DNA of 9,183 nucleotides from NCBI GenBank assembly GCA_025455245.1, contig JALOMX010000054.1, forward strand, positions 1 to 9,183, in the 5' to 3' direction. The notes beneath the pieces are model-generated. The model was not told the origin of the DNA. It did no database searches and saw only the letters and a list, made by a program, of their open reading frames with translations. The stretch comes from Chitinophagaceae bacterium. Its GTDB lineage: Bacteria > Bacteroidota > Bacteroidia > Chitinophagales > Chitinophagaceae. Positions 1 through 7,524 of the stretch are shown in pieces. Position numbers and translations under genes: made by a program. Each line of letters opens with the position of its first letter. Position 1 is the stretch's first letter.

Positions 1-510
1 TGTATAATTCTCCAAAATGCCATAATCCTGTTCCGAAACAATGCCTTTGGCAATGATATCCTCCCGGCTGATGTCTTCATCATGTCCTTCGGAAGCCTTG
101 GTGGTAGGGGTAATGATCGGTTCAGGGAAAAAGTCATTCTCCCGCATACCCTCGGGAAGCGCTACACCACATAGTTGTCGTAATCCTGAAGCATAGGTTC
201 GCGCGGCATGCCCGGTCAGGTTTCCCCTGATGACCATTTCCACTTTAAAAGGTTCGCACCTTTTTCCGATACTGACATGGGGGGCGGGTACACTTACAAG
301 CCAATTCGGGCAGATATCAGCGGTGGCATCAAGCATATAAGCTGCAATCTGGTTAAGTACCTGCCCCTTGTAAGGAATGGGTTTAGGAAGTATCACATCG
401 AATGCCGAAATCCTGTTGCTTGCAATCATCACCAGCCATTCATCTCCAATACTATATACGTCCCTTACTTTTCCCCTATAGTAGCCGGTTTGGCCTGAAA
501 ATCTTTCCAT
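1..510 (-). CDS. purC: Phosphoribosylaminoimidazole-succinocarboxamide synthase (SAICAR synthetase), 5' part
   Basis: PurC joins CAIR and L-aspartate using ATP to give SAICAR, a cytosolic step of de novo purine synthesis. The first 170 codons are visible, read leftward from an ATG whose complement is at 508-510; the rest lies beyond the left edge. Family signatures seen are the N-terminal nucleotide-binding segment GKVRDVY (residues 13-19), the [11 protein letters not shown] motif (31-41), [10 protein letters not shown] (51-60), the [12 protein letters not shown] substrate loop (91-102), and the long conserved run holding [20 protein letters not shown] and GHDEDISRE (118-150). Family members are usually about 240-310 residues, so a third to a half is missing. 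No clear Shine-Dalgarno precedes the ATG, and no other in-frame ATG lies close upstream. It is divergent from the receptor gene, and nothing suggests shared function. The identity is secure from motif density. Confidence 0.95.
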   Translation of the reverse strand, partial: MERFSGQTGYYRGKVRDVYSIGDEWLVMIASNRISAFDVILPKPIPYKGQVLNQIAAYMLDATADICPNWLVSVPAPHVSIGKRCEPFKVEMVIRGNLTGHAARTYASGLRQLCGVALPEGMRENDFFPEPIITPTTKASEGHDEDISREDIIAKGIVSEQDYGILENYT

Positions 511-680
511 TTGCAATAAATTCGGGGTAAAATTCGGTGGTTGCAGTATGTTTTTTCAATGGATAAAAAAAAAGTGGATAAAAAACTGTCTATTGTGAAA
601 CAAAATGATTTTGATTTGTTGAATATTCGCTCCAATATTTGGTTAATACGCTAATTTTTGTTCAAATCAAACTTGCCATT
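511..680. promoter_or_regulatory. Divergent intergenic region between purC and the TonB-dependent receptor
   Basis: This AT-rich 170-base spacer must hold the start signals of two divergent genes. It contains two copies of TGGATAAAAA at 560-569 and 575-584, with a 15-base period, inside an A-rich tract. Just upstream, T6 at 551-556 could pair loosely with the A-run at 565-573. I found no convincing TAnnTTTG box for purC on the minus strand. A candidate rightward promoter is listed separately. No protein is supported here. Confidence 0.5.
610..641 (+). promoter_or_regulatory. Candidate Bacteroidota-type promoter for the receptor operon
   Basis: TTTG at 610-613 lies 20 bases before AATATTTG (634-641), which matches the Bacteroidota -7 consensus TAnnTTTG except at its first base. 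The spacing suits the known -33/-7 arrangement. It would start transcription near 648, about 30 bases ahead of the ATG at 681. A second weaker box, AATTTTTG (653-660), has no matching -33 element. The assignment is inferential. Confidence 0.35.
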
Positions 681-3422
681 ATGAGAAAAATGCTCCGCCT
701 ATTGGCCGCATTTGTGTTAGGCTGCGTAATGCAAAACCTGACCTATGCTCAGGAAGTCGCCACGTTGAAAGGCACGGTAAAAAATGCCACTTCCAAAGAA
801 ACAGTATCCTCTGTATCGATTGTTATTAAAGGAACCGAAGAAGGGACCTATACCGATGACAGGGGAAATTTCACCCTGAATACCCGTCAGAAATTCCCTT
901 TGACCCTTATGATTACCTCCATCGGCTATGAGCCTGTTGAAGTGGTTGTAGCCAATGCCGCACAGCAGATTGATGTTTCCCTTAACCCAACATCCTCATT
1001 AGGTCAGGAGGTGGTCGTTTCTGCTACAAGAACGCCTGCAAGGATTCTGGAGTCCCCGGTAAGTATTGAAAGAATAGGGAATTCCAACATCAGATCTGCT
1101 CCTGCTGCCAACTATTATGATATGGTTGTCAATCTGAAAGGGGTTGACTTTGTTACCAGTTCACTTACATTCAAAACACCTACCACCCGTGGTTTTGCCG
1201 GCAGCGGTAATACCCGCTTTTTGCAAATTATGGATGGCATGGACAATCAGGCGCCGGGCCTGAATTTTGCTGTGGGAAGCGTAATCGGCTTAACCGAACT
1301 CGACGTTGAAAGTGTGGAATTGCTGCAGGGTGCGTCATCGGCATTGTATGGTCCCGGCGGTATGAACGGAACGATGTTCATCAACGGAAAAAATCCGTTT
1401 AAATACCAGGGGCTTAGCTTTCAGATAAAAACCGGTATGATGCACGTAGATCGCCGCAATCGTGATGTGTCGCCTTACCACAACTGGGCTGTTCGCTGGG
1501 CTAAGCAGGTTAATGAAAAGCTTGCCTTTAAAATAGGAAGTGAACTGATACAGGCAAAGGACTGGGTGGCGGATGACGACAGGAATTACCGTCGTTTTGG
1601 AACTACCGGACAAATTATTAACGGAACAAGGGATACTGATCCCAACTATGATGGTGTGAATGTGTATGGTGATGAAACGACCATTGACATCAGGTCTGCG
1701 GTGCTTGGGCCAATAGCTGCACAGGTTCCTTTTCTCGCTGATTATATAAATACCTTGCCTTCTACCATCAACGTAAGCCGCACAGGTTACAGGGAAGTGG
1801 ATATTGTTGATCCCAATACAAAAGTATTTAAGCTCTCCGGCGCCGTACATTATAAAATATTACCCAATTTGGAAGCTGTGGTTGCGGGACATTGGGGTAC
1901 CGGTAACTCGGTTTACACAGGTGCTCAGCGCTATTCTCTCCGGGAATTTAAGATTGGACAGTACAAATTCGAGTTGAACAGCAAGAACTGGTTTGTGAGG
2001 GCATTTACCACACAAGAAAACTCCGGTGAGTCGCATGACCTTACGGTTACCACCCGGTTGTTCAATGAAGTATGGAAGCCGAGTCCTACATGGTACCAAC
2101 AGTATGCTTTCGCGTACCTAAATGCCAAAATGGCCGGACAGAACGATCTTGCTGCCCACAACGCAGCGAGGGGTGTTGCTGATGTTGGAAGGCCGCAGCC
2201 CGGATCAAGACAATTTAATAATATTTATGATCAGATCAGAAAGGTGCCGATTCCCCAGGGCGGTTTGTTCCTCGACAGGTCTGATATGTGGTGGGGTGAA
2301 GGTCAGTTGAACCTTTCCGGTATAGCTGATATCAAATGGGCAGATATCTTAATCGGTGGAAACTTCCGTCAGTTTGTGCTGAACAGTCAGGGTACCCTGT
2401 TTATGAAAGAAGCCGAACTGATCAAGATCAATGAAATCGGCGCATATATTCAGGTTGCAAAAGATTTGTTCAACAGCAAGCTCAGGCTTACTGCATCGGG
2501 CAGGTATGACAAGAATGAAAACTTTGAAGGCAGGTTTACACCAAGGCTTACGGCTTTGCTGAAGGCTGCACAAAATCATAACATCCGCCTTAGTTACCAA
2601 ACAGCCTATCGTTTCCCGTCAACGCAGCAGCAGTGGATTGATCTGAACGTTGGCAGTGGCAGGTTGATCGGAGAAAATCAGGCCGTACTGAATAAATACA
2701 ACCTGATTGAGAACAGGCCTTATGATCCGTTTACGGTTCCGGTTCAGTTTGGTGGTGAAGCCCCTGCGGGTACCACGCCTGTCAGGATTCCATACGAGCA
2801 GACAAGACCTGAATCAGTAACTTCTTTTGAGTTGGGTTATAAGGCCCTTGTTGGTGGTAAATTACTGATTGATGCTTATGGTTATCTGGGCGAATACACC
2901 GACTTTATTTCCCGCAGGGATGCGTTGCAGTATGCAAGCGGAACACCCGATGCCGGAACCCGCACCGGTTTCAGCATTGTAGTGAACGCTCCTGAAAAAA
3001 TTAAAACCTACGGATGGGGTCTTAGCCTTGATTACAACCTTCCGGCCAATTACCGGATTGGCGTAAATGCCTCAAGTGATGTTTTGAATGATGTTCCGGC
3101 AGGTTTCCGTACATTCTTTAATGCACCAAAGTACCGCACCAATGTAACTTTCTCAAAAGATGGTTTTGGAAAGAAGCGTATTGTCGGGTTTAACCTTGCA
3201 TGGCGTTGGCAGGATGAGGTTGAATGGCAAAGCGACTTTGCCAATGGCATGATTGATGCATTTAATGTGGTAGATGCCAGTATAAACTTTAAGGTTCCAA
3301 AGGCAAGGTCCCTTGTAAAAGTGGGCGCCAACAACCTGCTGAATTCTTACTACAGAACGGCCATTGCCAATCCAAGTGTAGGCGGGTTGTATTATGTAAG
3401 TTTTGCATACAATGTGCTATAA
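681..3422 (+). CDS. TonB-dependent outer-membrane receptor with carboxypeptidase-regulatory-like domain
   Basis: This is a 913-residue outer-membrane active transporter driven by TonB-ExbBD; the substrate is unknown. A signal peptide (1-23, cleavage likely after TYA) is followed by a carboxypeptidase-D-regulatory-like beta-sandwich (about 25-101, with GTVKNATSKE and the TDDRGNFTL motif). Then comes a plug domain (about 110-237, opening with EVVVSATRTPAR and containing TTRGFAGSGNTR and VELLQGASSALYGPGG) and a beta-barrel to the end (NNLLNSYYRTA near the C-terminus). The plug resembles the siderophore/vitamin-receptor class more than true SusC. I chose the ATG at 681 because it begins the signal peptide directly; the frame is open further upstream from a TTG at 639, but that would put 14 odd residues before the signal peptide. 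The last residue is Leu rather than the usual aromatic. It is followed after 34 bases by a fasciclin lipoprotein, probably in the same operon. Confidence 0.93.
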   Translation: MRKMLRLLAAFVLGCVMQNLTYAQEVATLKGTVKNATSKETVSSVSIVIKGTEEGTYTDDRGNFTLNTRQKFPLTLMITSIGYEPVEVVVANAAQQIDVSLNPTSSLGQEVVVSATRTPARILESPVSIERIGNSNIRSAPAANYYDMVVNLKGVDFVTSSLTFKTPTTRGFAGSGNTRFLQIMDGMDNQAPGLNFAVGSVIGLTELDVESVELLQGASSALYGPGGMNGTMFINGKNPFKYQGLSFQIKTGMMHVDRRNRDVSPYHNWAVRWAKQVNEKLAFKIGSELIQAKDWVADDDRNYRRFGTTGQIINGTRDTDPNYDGVNVYGDETTIDIRSAVLGPIAAQVPFLADYINTLPSTINVSRTGYREVDIVDPNTKVFKLSGAVHYKILPNLEAVVAGHWGTGNSVYTGAQRYSLREFKIGQYKFELNSKNWFVRAFTTQENSGESHDLTVTTRLFNEVWKPSPTWYQQYAFAYLNAKMAGQNDLAAHNAARGVADVGRPQPGSRQFNNIYDQIRKVPIPQGGLFLDRSDMWWGEGQLNLSGIADIKWADILIGGNFRQFVLNSQGTLFMKEAELIKINEIGAYIQVAKDLFNSKLRLTASGRYDKNENFEGRFTPRLTALLKAAQNHNIRLSYQTAYRFPSTQQQWIDLNVGSGRLIGENQAVLNKYNLIENRPYDPFTVPVQFGGEAPAGTTPVRIPYEQTRPESVTSFELGYKALVGGKLLIDAYGYLGEYTDFISRRDALQYASGTPDAGTRTGFSIVVNAPEKIKTYGWGLSLDYNLPANYRIGVNASSDVLNDVPAGFRTFFNAPKYRTNVTFSKDGFGKKRIVGFNLAWRWQDEVEWQSDFANGMIDAFNVVDASINFKVPKARSLVKVGANNLLNSYYRTAIANPSVGGLYYVSFAYNVL

Positions 3423-3456
3423 TCATCCATCACAGTAATTCTAAAATTATTATTAT

Positions 3457-4530
3457 ATGAAACAATCATTGTTTAAATTGAAAACTCAGATGCTGGCCTT
3501 GTTTGCCGGGACTGCGTTTCTTTTTTCCTGTAATAAGGATTTACCTGAAGCAGTGCCTACGCCTTATGTACCGCCTGCCGCCCCTTCAATTTACACTTTA
3601 ATAAGCAGTGCTAATTTTAGCATTCTGAAAGCTGCGGTCGATCGTGCAGGGTTTCAGAATCTTTTACGCGATTCGATGCAGGTATACACCGTTTTCGCGC
3701 CCGATGATGCAGCTTTTCAGGCAAGCGGAATTCCAAATCCTGGTGCCATTGCCGGTATTCCCGTTGCGACCCTTCAGTCTATTCTGAGTTATCACTTAAT
3801 AGGTGGGGAAAGGTATAATGCAACCCGTATTTCTGATAAATACCCGAATATGTATCTGCAAAGTGCATTGTTGCTTCAGGCGCCGTCAGCAAGCTTACCT
3901 CCCGGATACAGGATGCCGTTGGGTATCAGTCGCCGCGGCAGCAGTGCATGGGCCAATCAGATTCCTGTAAAACAGGCCGATGTACAGGCCTCCAATGGTA
4001 TTGTCCATGTAATAGCAGCTTTGTTAAGTCCGCCGCAACAAGTGCTTGCACAAATTGTAGCGGGAGATCCATCTTATTCTTACCTGTTGGCGGCAGTTCA
4101 GCGTGCAGATCAGGGACCTCCTCCCGGAGCCCCGGCGTTGTTGCCAATTCTTAGCAATGCAGCAGCCAATCTTACTGTATTTGCGCCTACCAATACAGCT
4201 TTTAATAACCTGTTCGCTGCGTTGGGACTGCCACAGGATCCGTCTACGTTTGCCCTTTTACCAAGTGCTACCGTTTGGGGAATTGTTGCCTTTCATGTGC
4301 AGGGGGTTAGGGCTTTTTCACCCAATCTTGATAATACTTCGCGTCCAAGCGTCATGGGTGTTAATCAGCAGTTTAATGTCACAACTTCCGCAGTTCAGGT
4401 AAGGGGACCCGGAAACGTGGTACCTACCCCCGGCGGACCTGTCAACTTTTTTGCCAATGTAACGTCCGCTAATATCAATGCGGTTAATGGCGTAATCCAT
4501 CGGGTCGATGCGGTGCTTTTGCCCCAATAA
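3457..4530 (+). CDS. Fasciclin (FAS1)-domain lipoprotein, two tandem domains
   Basis: This 357-residue surface or periplasmic lipoprotein probably works with the upstream receptor. A lipoprotein signal peptide ends in LFSC, placing the lipidated cysteine at residue 25, followed by NKD and a Pro-rich linker (30-43). Two FAS1 domains follow. Domain 1 (about 44-192) has the H1 motif VYTVFAPDDAAF (77-88), the YH motif in SYHL (111-114) and the H2 motif NGIVHVIAALL (180-190). Domain 2 (about 196-355) has LTVFAPTNTAF (239-249), AFHVQG (278-283) and NGVIHRVDAVLL (344-355). FAS1 domains are known for adhesion and protein or carbohydrate binding; they are not enzymes. Both domains have long Pro/Gly-rich loops (143-152, 220-230, 317-329) that could form a binding face. 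Ligand binding for the receptor, as SusD does for SusC, is inference from position. No clear Shine-Dalgarno is seen. Confidence 0.93.
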   Translation: MKQSLFKLKTQMLALFAGTAFLFSCNKDLPEAVPTPYVPPAAPSIYTLISSANFSILKAAVDRAGFQNLLRDSMQVYTVFAPDDAAFQASGIPNPGAIAGIPVATLQSILSYHLIGGERYNATRISDKYPNMYLQSALLLQAPSASLPPGYRMPLGISRRGSSAWANQIPVKQADVQASNGIVHVIAALLSPPQQVLAQIVAGDPSYSYLLAAVQRADQGPPPGAPALLPILSNAAANLTVFAPTNTAFNNLFAALGLPQDPSTFALLPSATVWGIVAFHVQGVRAFSPNLDNTSRPSVMGVNQQFNVTTSAVQVRGPGNVVPTPGGPVNFFANVTSANINAVNGVIHRVDAVLLPQ

Positions 4531-4545
4531 ATTCTTTCAGACTTT

Positions 4546-4582
4546 AAAAATGGCAGCCTCCACGGGGGCTGCTTTTTATTTT
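4546..4582 (+). terminator. Rho-independent terminator after the fasciclin gene
   Basis: The stem GCAGCC (4553-4558) pairs with GGCTGC (4567-4572) around an 8-base loop, followed by T5 and then ATTTT. An A-run just upstream (4546-4550) can extend pairing with the T-run. It lies 15 bases after the stop codon and ends the receptor-fasciclin operon. Confidence 0.88.
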
Positions 4583-4629
4583 GTATGAATTTAGGCAATT
4601 CAATTAATGGATAATTGGGACTCAGCCTT

Positions 4630-4637
4630 TACTTTTG
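4630..4637 (+). promoter_or_regulatory. Bacteroidota -7 promoter box of pdhB
   Basis: TACTTTTG is an exact match to the TAnnTTTG -7 consensus. It lies 27 bases before the pdhB ATG at 4665, giving a short leader. The nearest upstream TTG (4615-4617) is only 12 bases away, closer than usual, so the -33 element is weak or atypical. The box overlaps the in-frame TTG at 4635, which argues that this TTG is not the translation start. Confidence 0.6.
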
Positions 4638-4650
4638 CGTTCCCTAAAAA

Positions 4651-4654
4651 AGGA
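4651..4654 (+). promoter_or_regulatory. Shine-Dalgarno of pdhB
   Basis: AGGA, preceded by an A-run, lies 10 bases before the ATG at 4665. It is the clearest ribosome binding site in the window, and it supports this ATG over the in-frame TTG at 4635. Confidence 0.6.
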
Positions 4655-4664
4655 TTTTATAAGC

Positions 4665-5651
4665 ATGGCAAGACAAATCGCATTCCGGGAAGCCTTACGC
4701 GAAGCAATGAGTGAAGAAATGCGCCGCGACCCCAACGTTTTTCTGATGGGAGAAGAAGTGGCTGAATACAATGGCGCCTACAAGGTAAGTCAGGGTATGC
4801 TTGCAGAATTTGGCCCCGACCGCGTTATCGATACCCCCATTGCCGAACTTGGCTTCACCGCCATTGCTGTGGGTGCTGCCCAAAACGGCCTTCGTCCCAT
4901 TGTGGAGTTCATGACATGGAACTTTGCCGTATTGCCGCTTGATCAGATCCTGAACACCGCCAGTAAAATGAAAGCCATGAGCGGCGGACAGATCGGATGT
5001 CCCATCGTTTTCCGTGGCCCCAATGGAAGCGCCGGTCAATTGGGTGCACAGCACTCTACCGCTTTTGAAAGCATGCTTGCAAATATCCCCGGCATGAAGG
5101 TTATTTCACCAAGCAACGGTTACGATGCCAAGGGCCTGCTGAAAAGCGCCATTCGTGATGAGGATCCTGTTTGCTTTTTAGAAAGTGAAGTGATGTACGG
5201 TGATAAGAGCGAAGTGCCCGAAGAGGAATACCTGATTCCCATTGGCAAGGCTGATGTTAAAAGGCCGGGATCCGATGTTACCATCGTTTCTTTCAATAAG
5301 ATGATGAAAGTTGCGCTTGGTGCTGCCGCTGAACTTGAAAAAGAGGGTGTTAGTGCCGAAGTGATCGATCTTCGTACCATTCGTCCTTTGGATTGGCGTA
5401 CCATTCTGGAAAGCGTTAAGAAGACCAACAGGCTGGTGGTGGTAGAAGAGCAATGGCCGATGTGTTCTGTATCGAGCGAGGTTGCATACCGCATTCAGAA
5501 GGAAGGGTTTGATTACCTTGATGCCCCCATTTTGCGTATTACAAGCGCCGATGCGCCTATGCACTATGCCCCCAATCTCGCCGCGCTTGCCATACCCGAT
5601 GTGGCCCGTACGGTTAAGGTGGTTAAGGATGTGTTGTATATGAAAAAATAA
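4665..5651 (+). CDS. pdhB: Pyruvate dehydrogenase E1 component, beta subunit
   Basis: This is the 328-residue beta subunit of the thiamine-diphosphate-dependent E1 heterotetramer, which decarboxylates pyruvate and passes the acetyl group to E2 lipoamide in the cytosol. The pyrimidine-binding domain carries MGEEVAEYNGAYKVSQG (28-44), DTPIAELGF (56-64) with E61 in the position of the ThDP-activating glutamate, and GQLGAQHSTAFES (125-137) with the E1-beta histidine H130. The C-terminal transketolase domain has DLRTIRPLD and VVVEEQWP. Length is normal for the family. The motifs could also fit a branched-chain E1 beta, but the N-terminal region and the AQHST segment favour pyruvate. It stands alone: no pdhA or E2 gene adjoins it, and it has its own promoter and terminators on both sides, so the alpha subunit must be encoded elsewhere. 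Confidence 0.94.
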   Translation: MARQIAFREALREAMSEEMRRDPNVFLMGEEVAEYNGAYKVSQGMLAEFGPDRVIDTPIAELGFTAIAVGAAQNGLRPIVEFMTWNFAVLPLDQILNTASKMKAMSGGQIGCPIVFRGPNGSAGQLGAQHSTAFESMLANIPGMKVISPSNGYDAKGLLKSAIRDEDPVCFLESEVMYGDKSEVPEEEYLIPIGKADVKRPGSDVTIVSFNKMMKVALGAAAELEKEGVSAEVIDLRTIRPLDWRTILESVKKTNRLVVVEEQWPMCSVSSEVAYRIQKEGFDYLDAPILRITSADAPMHYAPNLAALAIPDVARTVKVVKDVLYMKK

Positions 5652-5675
5652 GTTGTATCTACTTAATATAGAAAC

Positions 5676-5706
5676 GGGGCGGTTTAAAAGACTGCCCCAT
5701 TTTTTT
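5676..5706 (+). terminator. Rho-independent terminator of pdhB
   Basis: The stem GGGGCGGT (5676-5683) pairs with ACTGCCCC (5691-5698) with one G-U pair and a 7-base loop. It is followed by A and then T7 (5700-5706). It lies between the convergent pdhB and yciI-like genes. In the leftward direction the hairpin is followed only by GTTTC, so it should act mainly on pdhB. Confidence 0.88.
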
Positions 5707-5711
5707 GCCTA

Positions 5712-6173
5712 TTAAAATGCCGGTTTTTTCGTGACCTTATCCGAATAATACAAATACATAGGCAAGGCAGCAGATCCAAACCATGGGTAGATTTCAACAT
5801 CAAAAATCCCGGCCTGAACAGCAGGGTCGGTTTGTGCCAGTTTTTTTGCCTCCTCCAAATTGTCAACATTGAAAATGTAAAGCCCTCTGTACGTTTTTTC
5901 ATTTTGCCCTATGGGCCCTGCAATAATCAGTTTACCCGCGTCGGCCATGGTTTTCATATTGCTGAAATGTCCGCGGAAAATGCTGTCCCTTGCCGGGCCC
6001 GGAGCAATTTTGGCCGGTCCCGTTTTCAGGATGACCATCATATAATTTTTCATACCCATCTCGTTGGCGCCCAAAGAGTCCGCAAGGTGTTTGTCATACT
6101 TCGGATTTTCCGCCTGACCATGGGCATGAACAAAAAGGCATGAAGCTAAAACGACCGCGAGGAAGCATTTCAT
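5712..6173 (-). CDS. Exported YciI-like protein
   Basis: A 153-residue protein of the YCII-related family, whose fold is a dimeric alpha-beta ferredoxin-like barrel; biochemical function is mostly unknown. Residues 1-19 form a signal peptide (MKCFLAVVLASCLFVHAHG, cleavage before QAENP). The YciI core spans about 43-133: YMMVILKTGP, then RGHFSNMKTMADAGKLIIAGP (67-87) with the family-typical His at 69, then GLYIFNVDNLEEAK and the TDPAVQAGIFDVEIYPW segment (115-131) with D116. Classical YciI proteins are about 90-100 residues and cytosolic; this one adds a signal peptide and a C-terminal extension (about 132-153). It lies 79 bases downstream of the nucleoside transporter on the same strand and may share its transcript; no terminator is evident between them. 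Export is a prediction from sequence. Confidence 0.85.
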   Translation of the reverse strand: MKCFLAVVLASCLFVHAHGQAENPKYDKHLADSLGANEMGMKNYMMVILKTGPAKIAPGPARDSIFRGHFSNMKTMADAGKLIIAGPIGQNEKTYRGLYIFNVDNLEEAKKLAQTDPAVQAGIFDVEIYPWFGSAALPMYLYYSDKVTKKPAF

Positions 6174-6252
6174 ATTGGTAGGTTTTTATTATAAAATTAA
6201 ACCGGCAGGGCAATGGTTGTTTGCCATTCATCCATTTTATTAATAACACAGT

Positions 6253-7524
6253 TTATCCCATAATAATGCCGGCAAGGGTGGCAGAAAGATAACTTGCAAG
6301 CGTGCCGCAGAACAAGGCCTTAAGTCCAAGCTTTGCAAGATCGGCACGGCGTGTTGGCGCCAATTCCCCAATGCCGCCAATTTGCATGCCCACGCTGCTG
6401 AAGTTGGCAAAGCCGCAGATGGCAATGCTTACAATCAACAATCCTTTTTCGGTAACAATGGGAACTGTTTTGGTGGTCATATTACTAAACGCAACAAACT
6501 CATTGATCGTCAGCTTTTGCCCAAGCAGGGTGGCTGCATTGGATACATCCTGTGAAGGAATACCCATCGACCATGCAAAAGGGGTGAATATTTTTCCGAA
6601 AATGTAATTCAGGCTCAGATCGAAGTTGGGGTTGAACAGGTGGCCAATCCACATCAGGATATAATCTATGCAGGCAATGAGGGCAATAAATCCGATCAGC
6701 ATGGCAATCACATTCATGCCAATCTTCATTCCATCGCTCGCCCCGTGGCTGATGGCATCGATGATGTTGCTGTACTGGCTTTTTACCTCAAGTTTCACCT
6801 TGCCCATGGTCTGGCTTTCTTCGGTTTCGGGAAAAACGATTTTGGCAATCACCAATGCACCCGGTGCAGCCATCAGGCTTGCGGTAATCAGTTTGGGGGC
6901 AAGGTCGAGACCGGCCTTGGCGCCCATGTTTGCATAAACCACAAGGATGCCGCCTGCAATACAGGCAAGGCTTCCGCTCATGCTTGCAAGCAGTTCGCTG
7001 CGGGTCATGCCGGCAAGGTATGGGCGAATCATTACCTGTGCCTCCACCTGACCTACAAATGCACTTGCTACATTGCTCAGGGCTTCTGCGCCGCTCACCC
7101 GCATCACAAAATTCATGGCTTTTGCAATAACCGATACCACCCGCTGCATAACCCTGATATGGTATAATATGGCAACAAGCACACATACGAGGATAATGGT
7201 TGCCACTACATTGAAGGCAAAGACAAACATCCCCTGACCTGAGGCAAAATTGCCTACGGCCCCTGTCGGGTCAACACTTGCCACCCCGCCATACACAAAA
7301 TTGGCTCCAGCCTTGGCAAACTGCTCAATTTTTTCCATGCCATGCCCAAGCTTTTGAAAAAAGGCACGGATAAATTCCACTTTCAGCAGCAGTATGCCAA
7401 TTATTACCTGTAAAGCAATTCCGCTCAAAACAACCCTGTAGTTTATTTTCCGCTTATTGTTGCTGGCAAGGTATGCCAGGCCAAGTATGAGGACAATGCC
7501 TATTAACCCGTGAAAACGCTCCAT
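6253..7524 (-). CDS. Concentrative nucleoside transporter (CNT/NupC family)
   Basis: This 423-residue inner-membrane symporter imports nucleosides using an H+ or Na+ gradient. The chain is strongly hydrophobic, with a first membrane segment at residues 5-20. The CNT core is clear: FVGQVEAQVMIRPYLAGMTRSE (157-178) carries the base-binding GQxEA motif. Also present are the reentrant segment CIAGGILVVYANMGA, NEFVAF (341-346) with the ribose-contacting Glu, and ICGFANFSSVGMQIGGIGE (369-387) with the NxxS pair. The frame is open for another 52 codons upstream, into the mqnE promoter and coding region. I chose the ATG with complement at 7522-7524 because MERFHGLIGIVLIL starts the first CNT helix directly. 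Length matches the family. The residue after GQ is Val where Thr is common. The gene is divergent from mqnE and leads into the yciI-like gene. Substrate range cannot be read from sequence. Confidence 0.92.
   Translation of the reverse strand: MERFHGLIGIVLILGLAYLASNNKRKINYRVVLSGIALQVIIGILLLKVEFIRAFFQKLGHGMEKIEQFAKAGANFVYGGVASVDPTGAVGNFASGQGMFVFAFNVVATIILVCVLVAILYHIRVMQRVVSVIAKAMNFVMRVSGAEALSNVASAFVGQVEAQVMIRPYLAGMTRSELLASMSGSLACIAGGILVVYANMGAKAGLDLAPKLITASLMAAPGALVIAKIVFPETEESQTMGKVKLEVKSQYSNIIDAISHGASDGMKIGMNVIAMLIGFIALIACIDYILMWIGHLFNPNFDLSLNYIFGKIFTPFAWSMGIPSQDVSNAATLLGQKLTINEFVAFSNMTTKTVPIVTEKGLLIVSIAICGFANFSSVGMQIGGIGELAPTRRADLAKLGLKALFCGTLASYLSATLAGIIMG

Noticed and set aside
208..498. 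A rightward 96-codon open frame at the left end
   Set aside because: It lies antisense to purC, whose conserved motifs fill the same bases on the minus strand.
639..680. Upstream extension of the receptor from a TTG
   Set aside because: The 14 added residues would precede a clean signal peptide and overlap the promoter zone; the ATG at 681 fits better.
711..725. Possible lipobox in the receptor signal peptide (VLGC, Cys 15)
   Set aside because: Leu at -2 is poor for a lipobox, a good signal peptidase I site (TYA) follows, and TonB-dependent receptors are not lipoproteins.
6201..6225. Weak hairpin (GGCAA/TTGCC on the minus strand) as a terminator after the transporter
   Set aside because: The stem is five base pairs and no T-run follows directly.
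6193..6231. Tiny leftward frame (MDEWQTTIALPV) between the transporter and the yciI-like gene
   Set aside because: It has only 12 codons, no ribosome binding site and no recognisable feature.
6640..7167. A rightward 175-codon open frame inside the nucleoside transporter
   Set aside because: It is antisense to conserved CNT transmembrane sequence, is rich in His/Asn/Cys as shadow frames often are, and shows no family motif.
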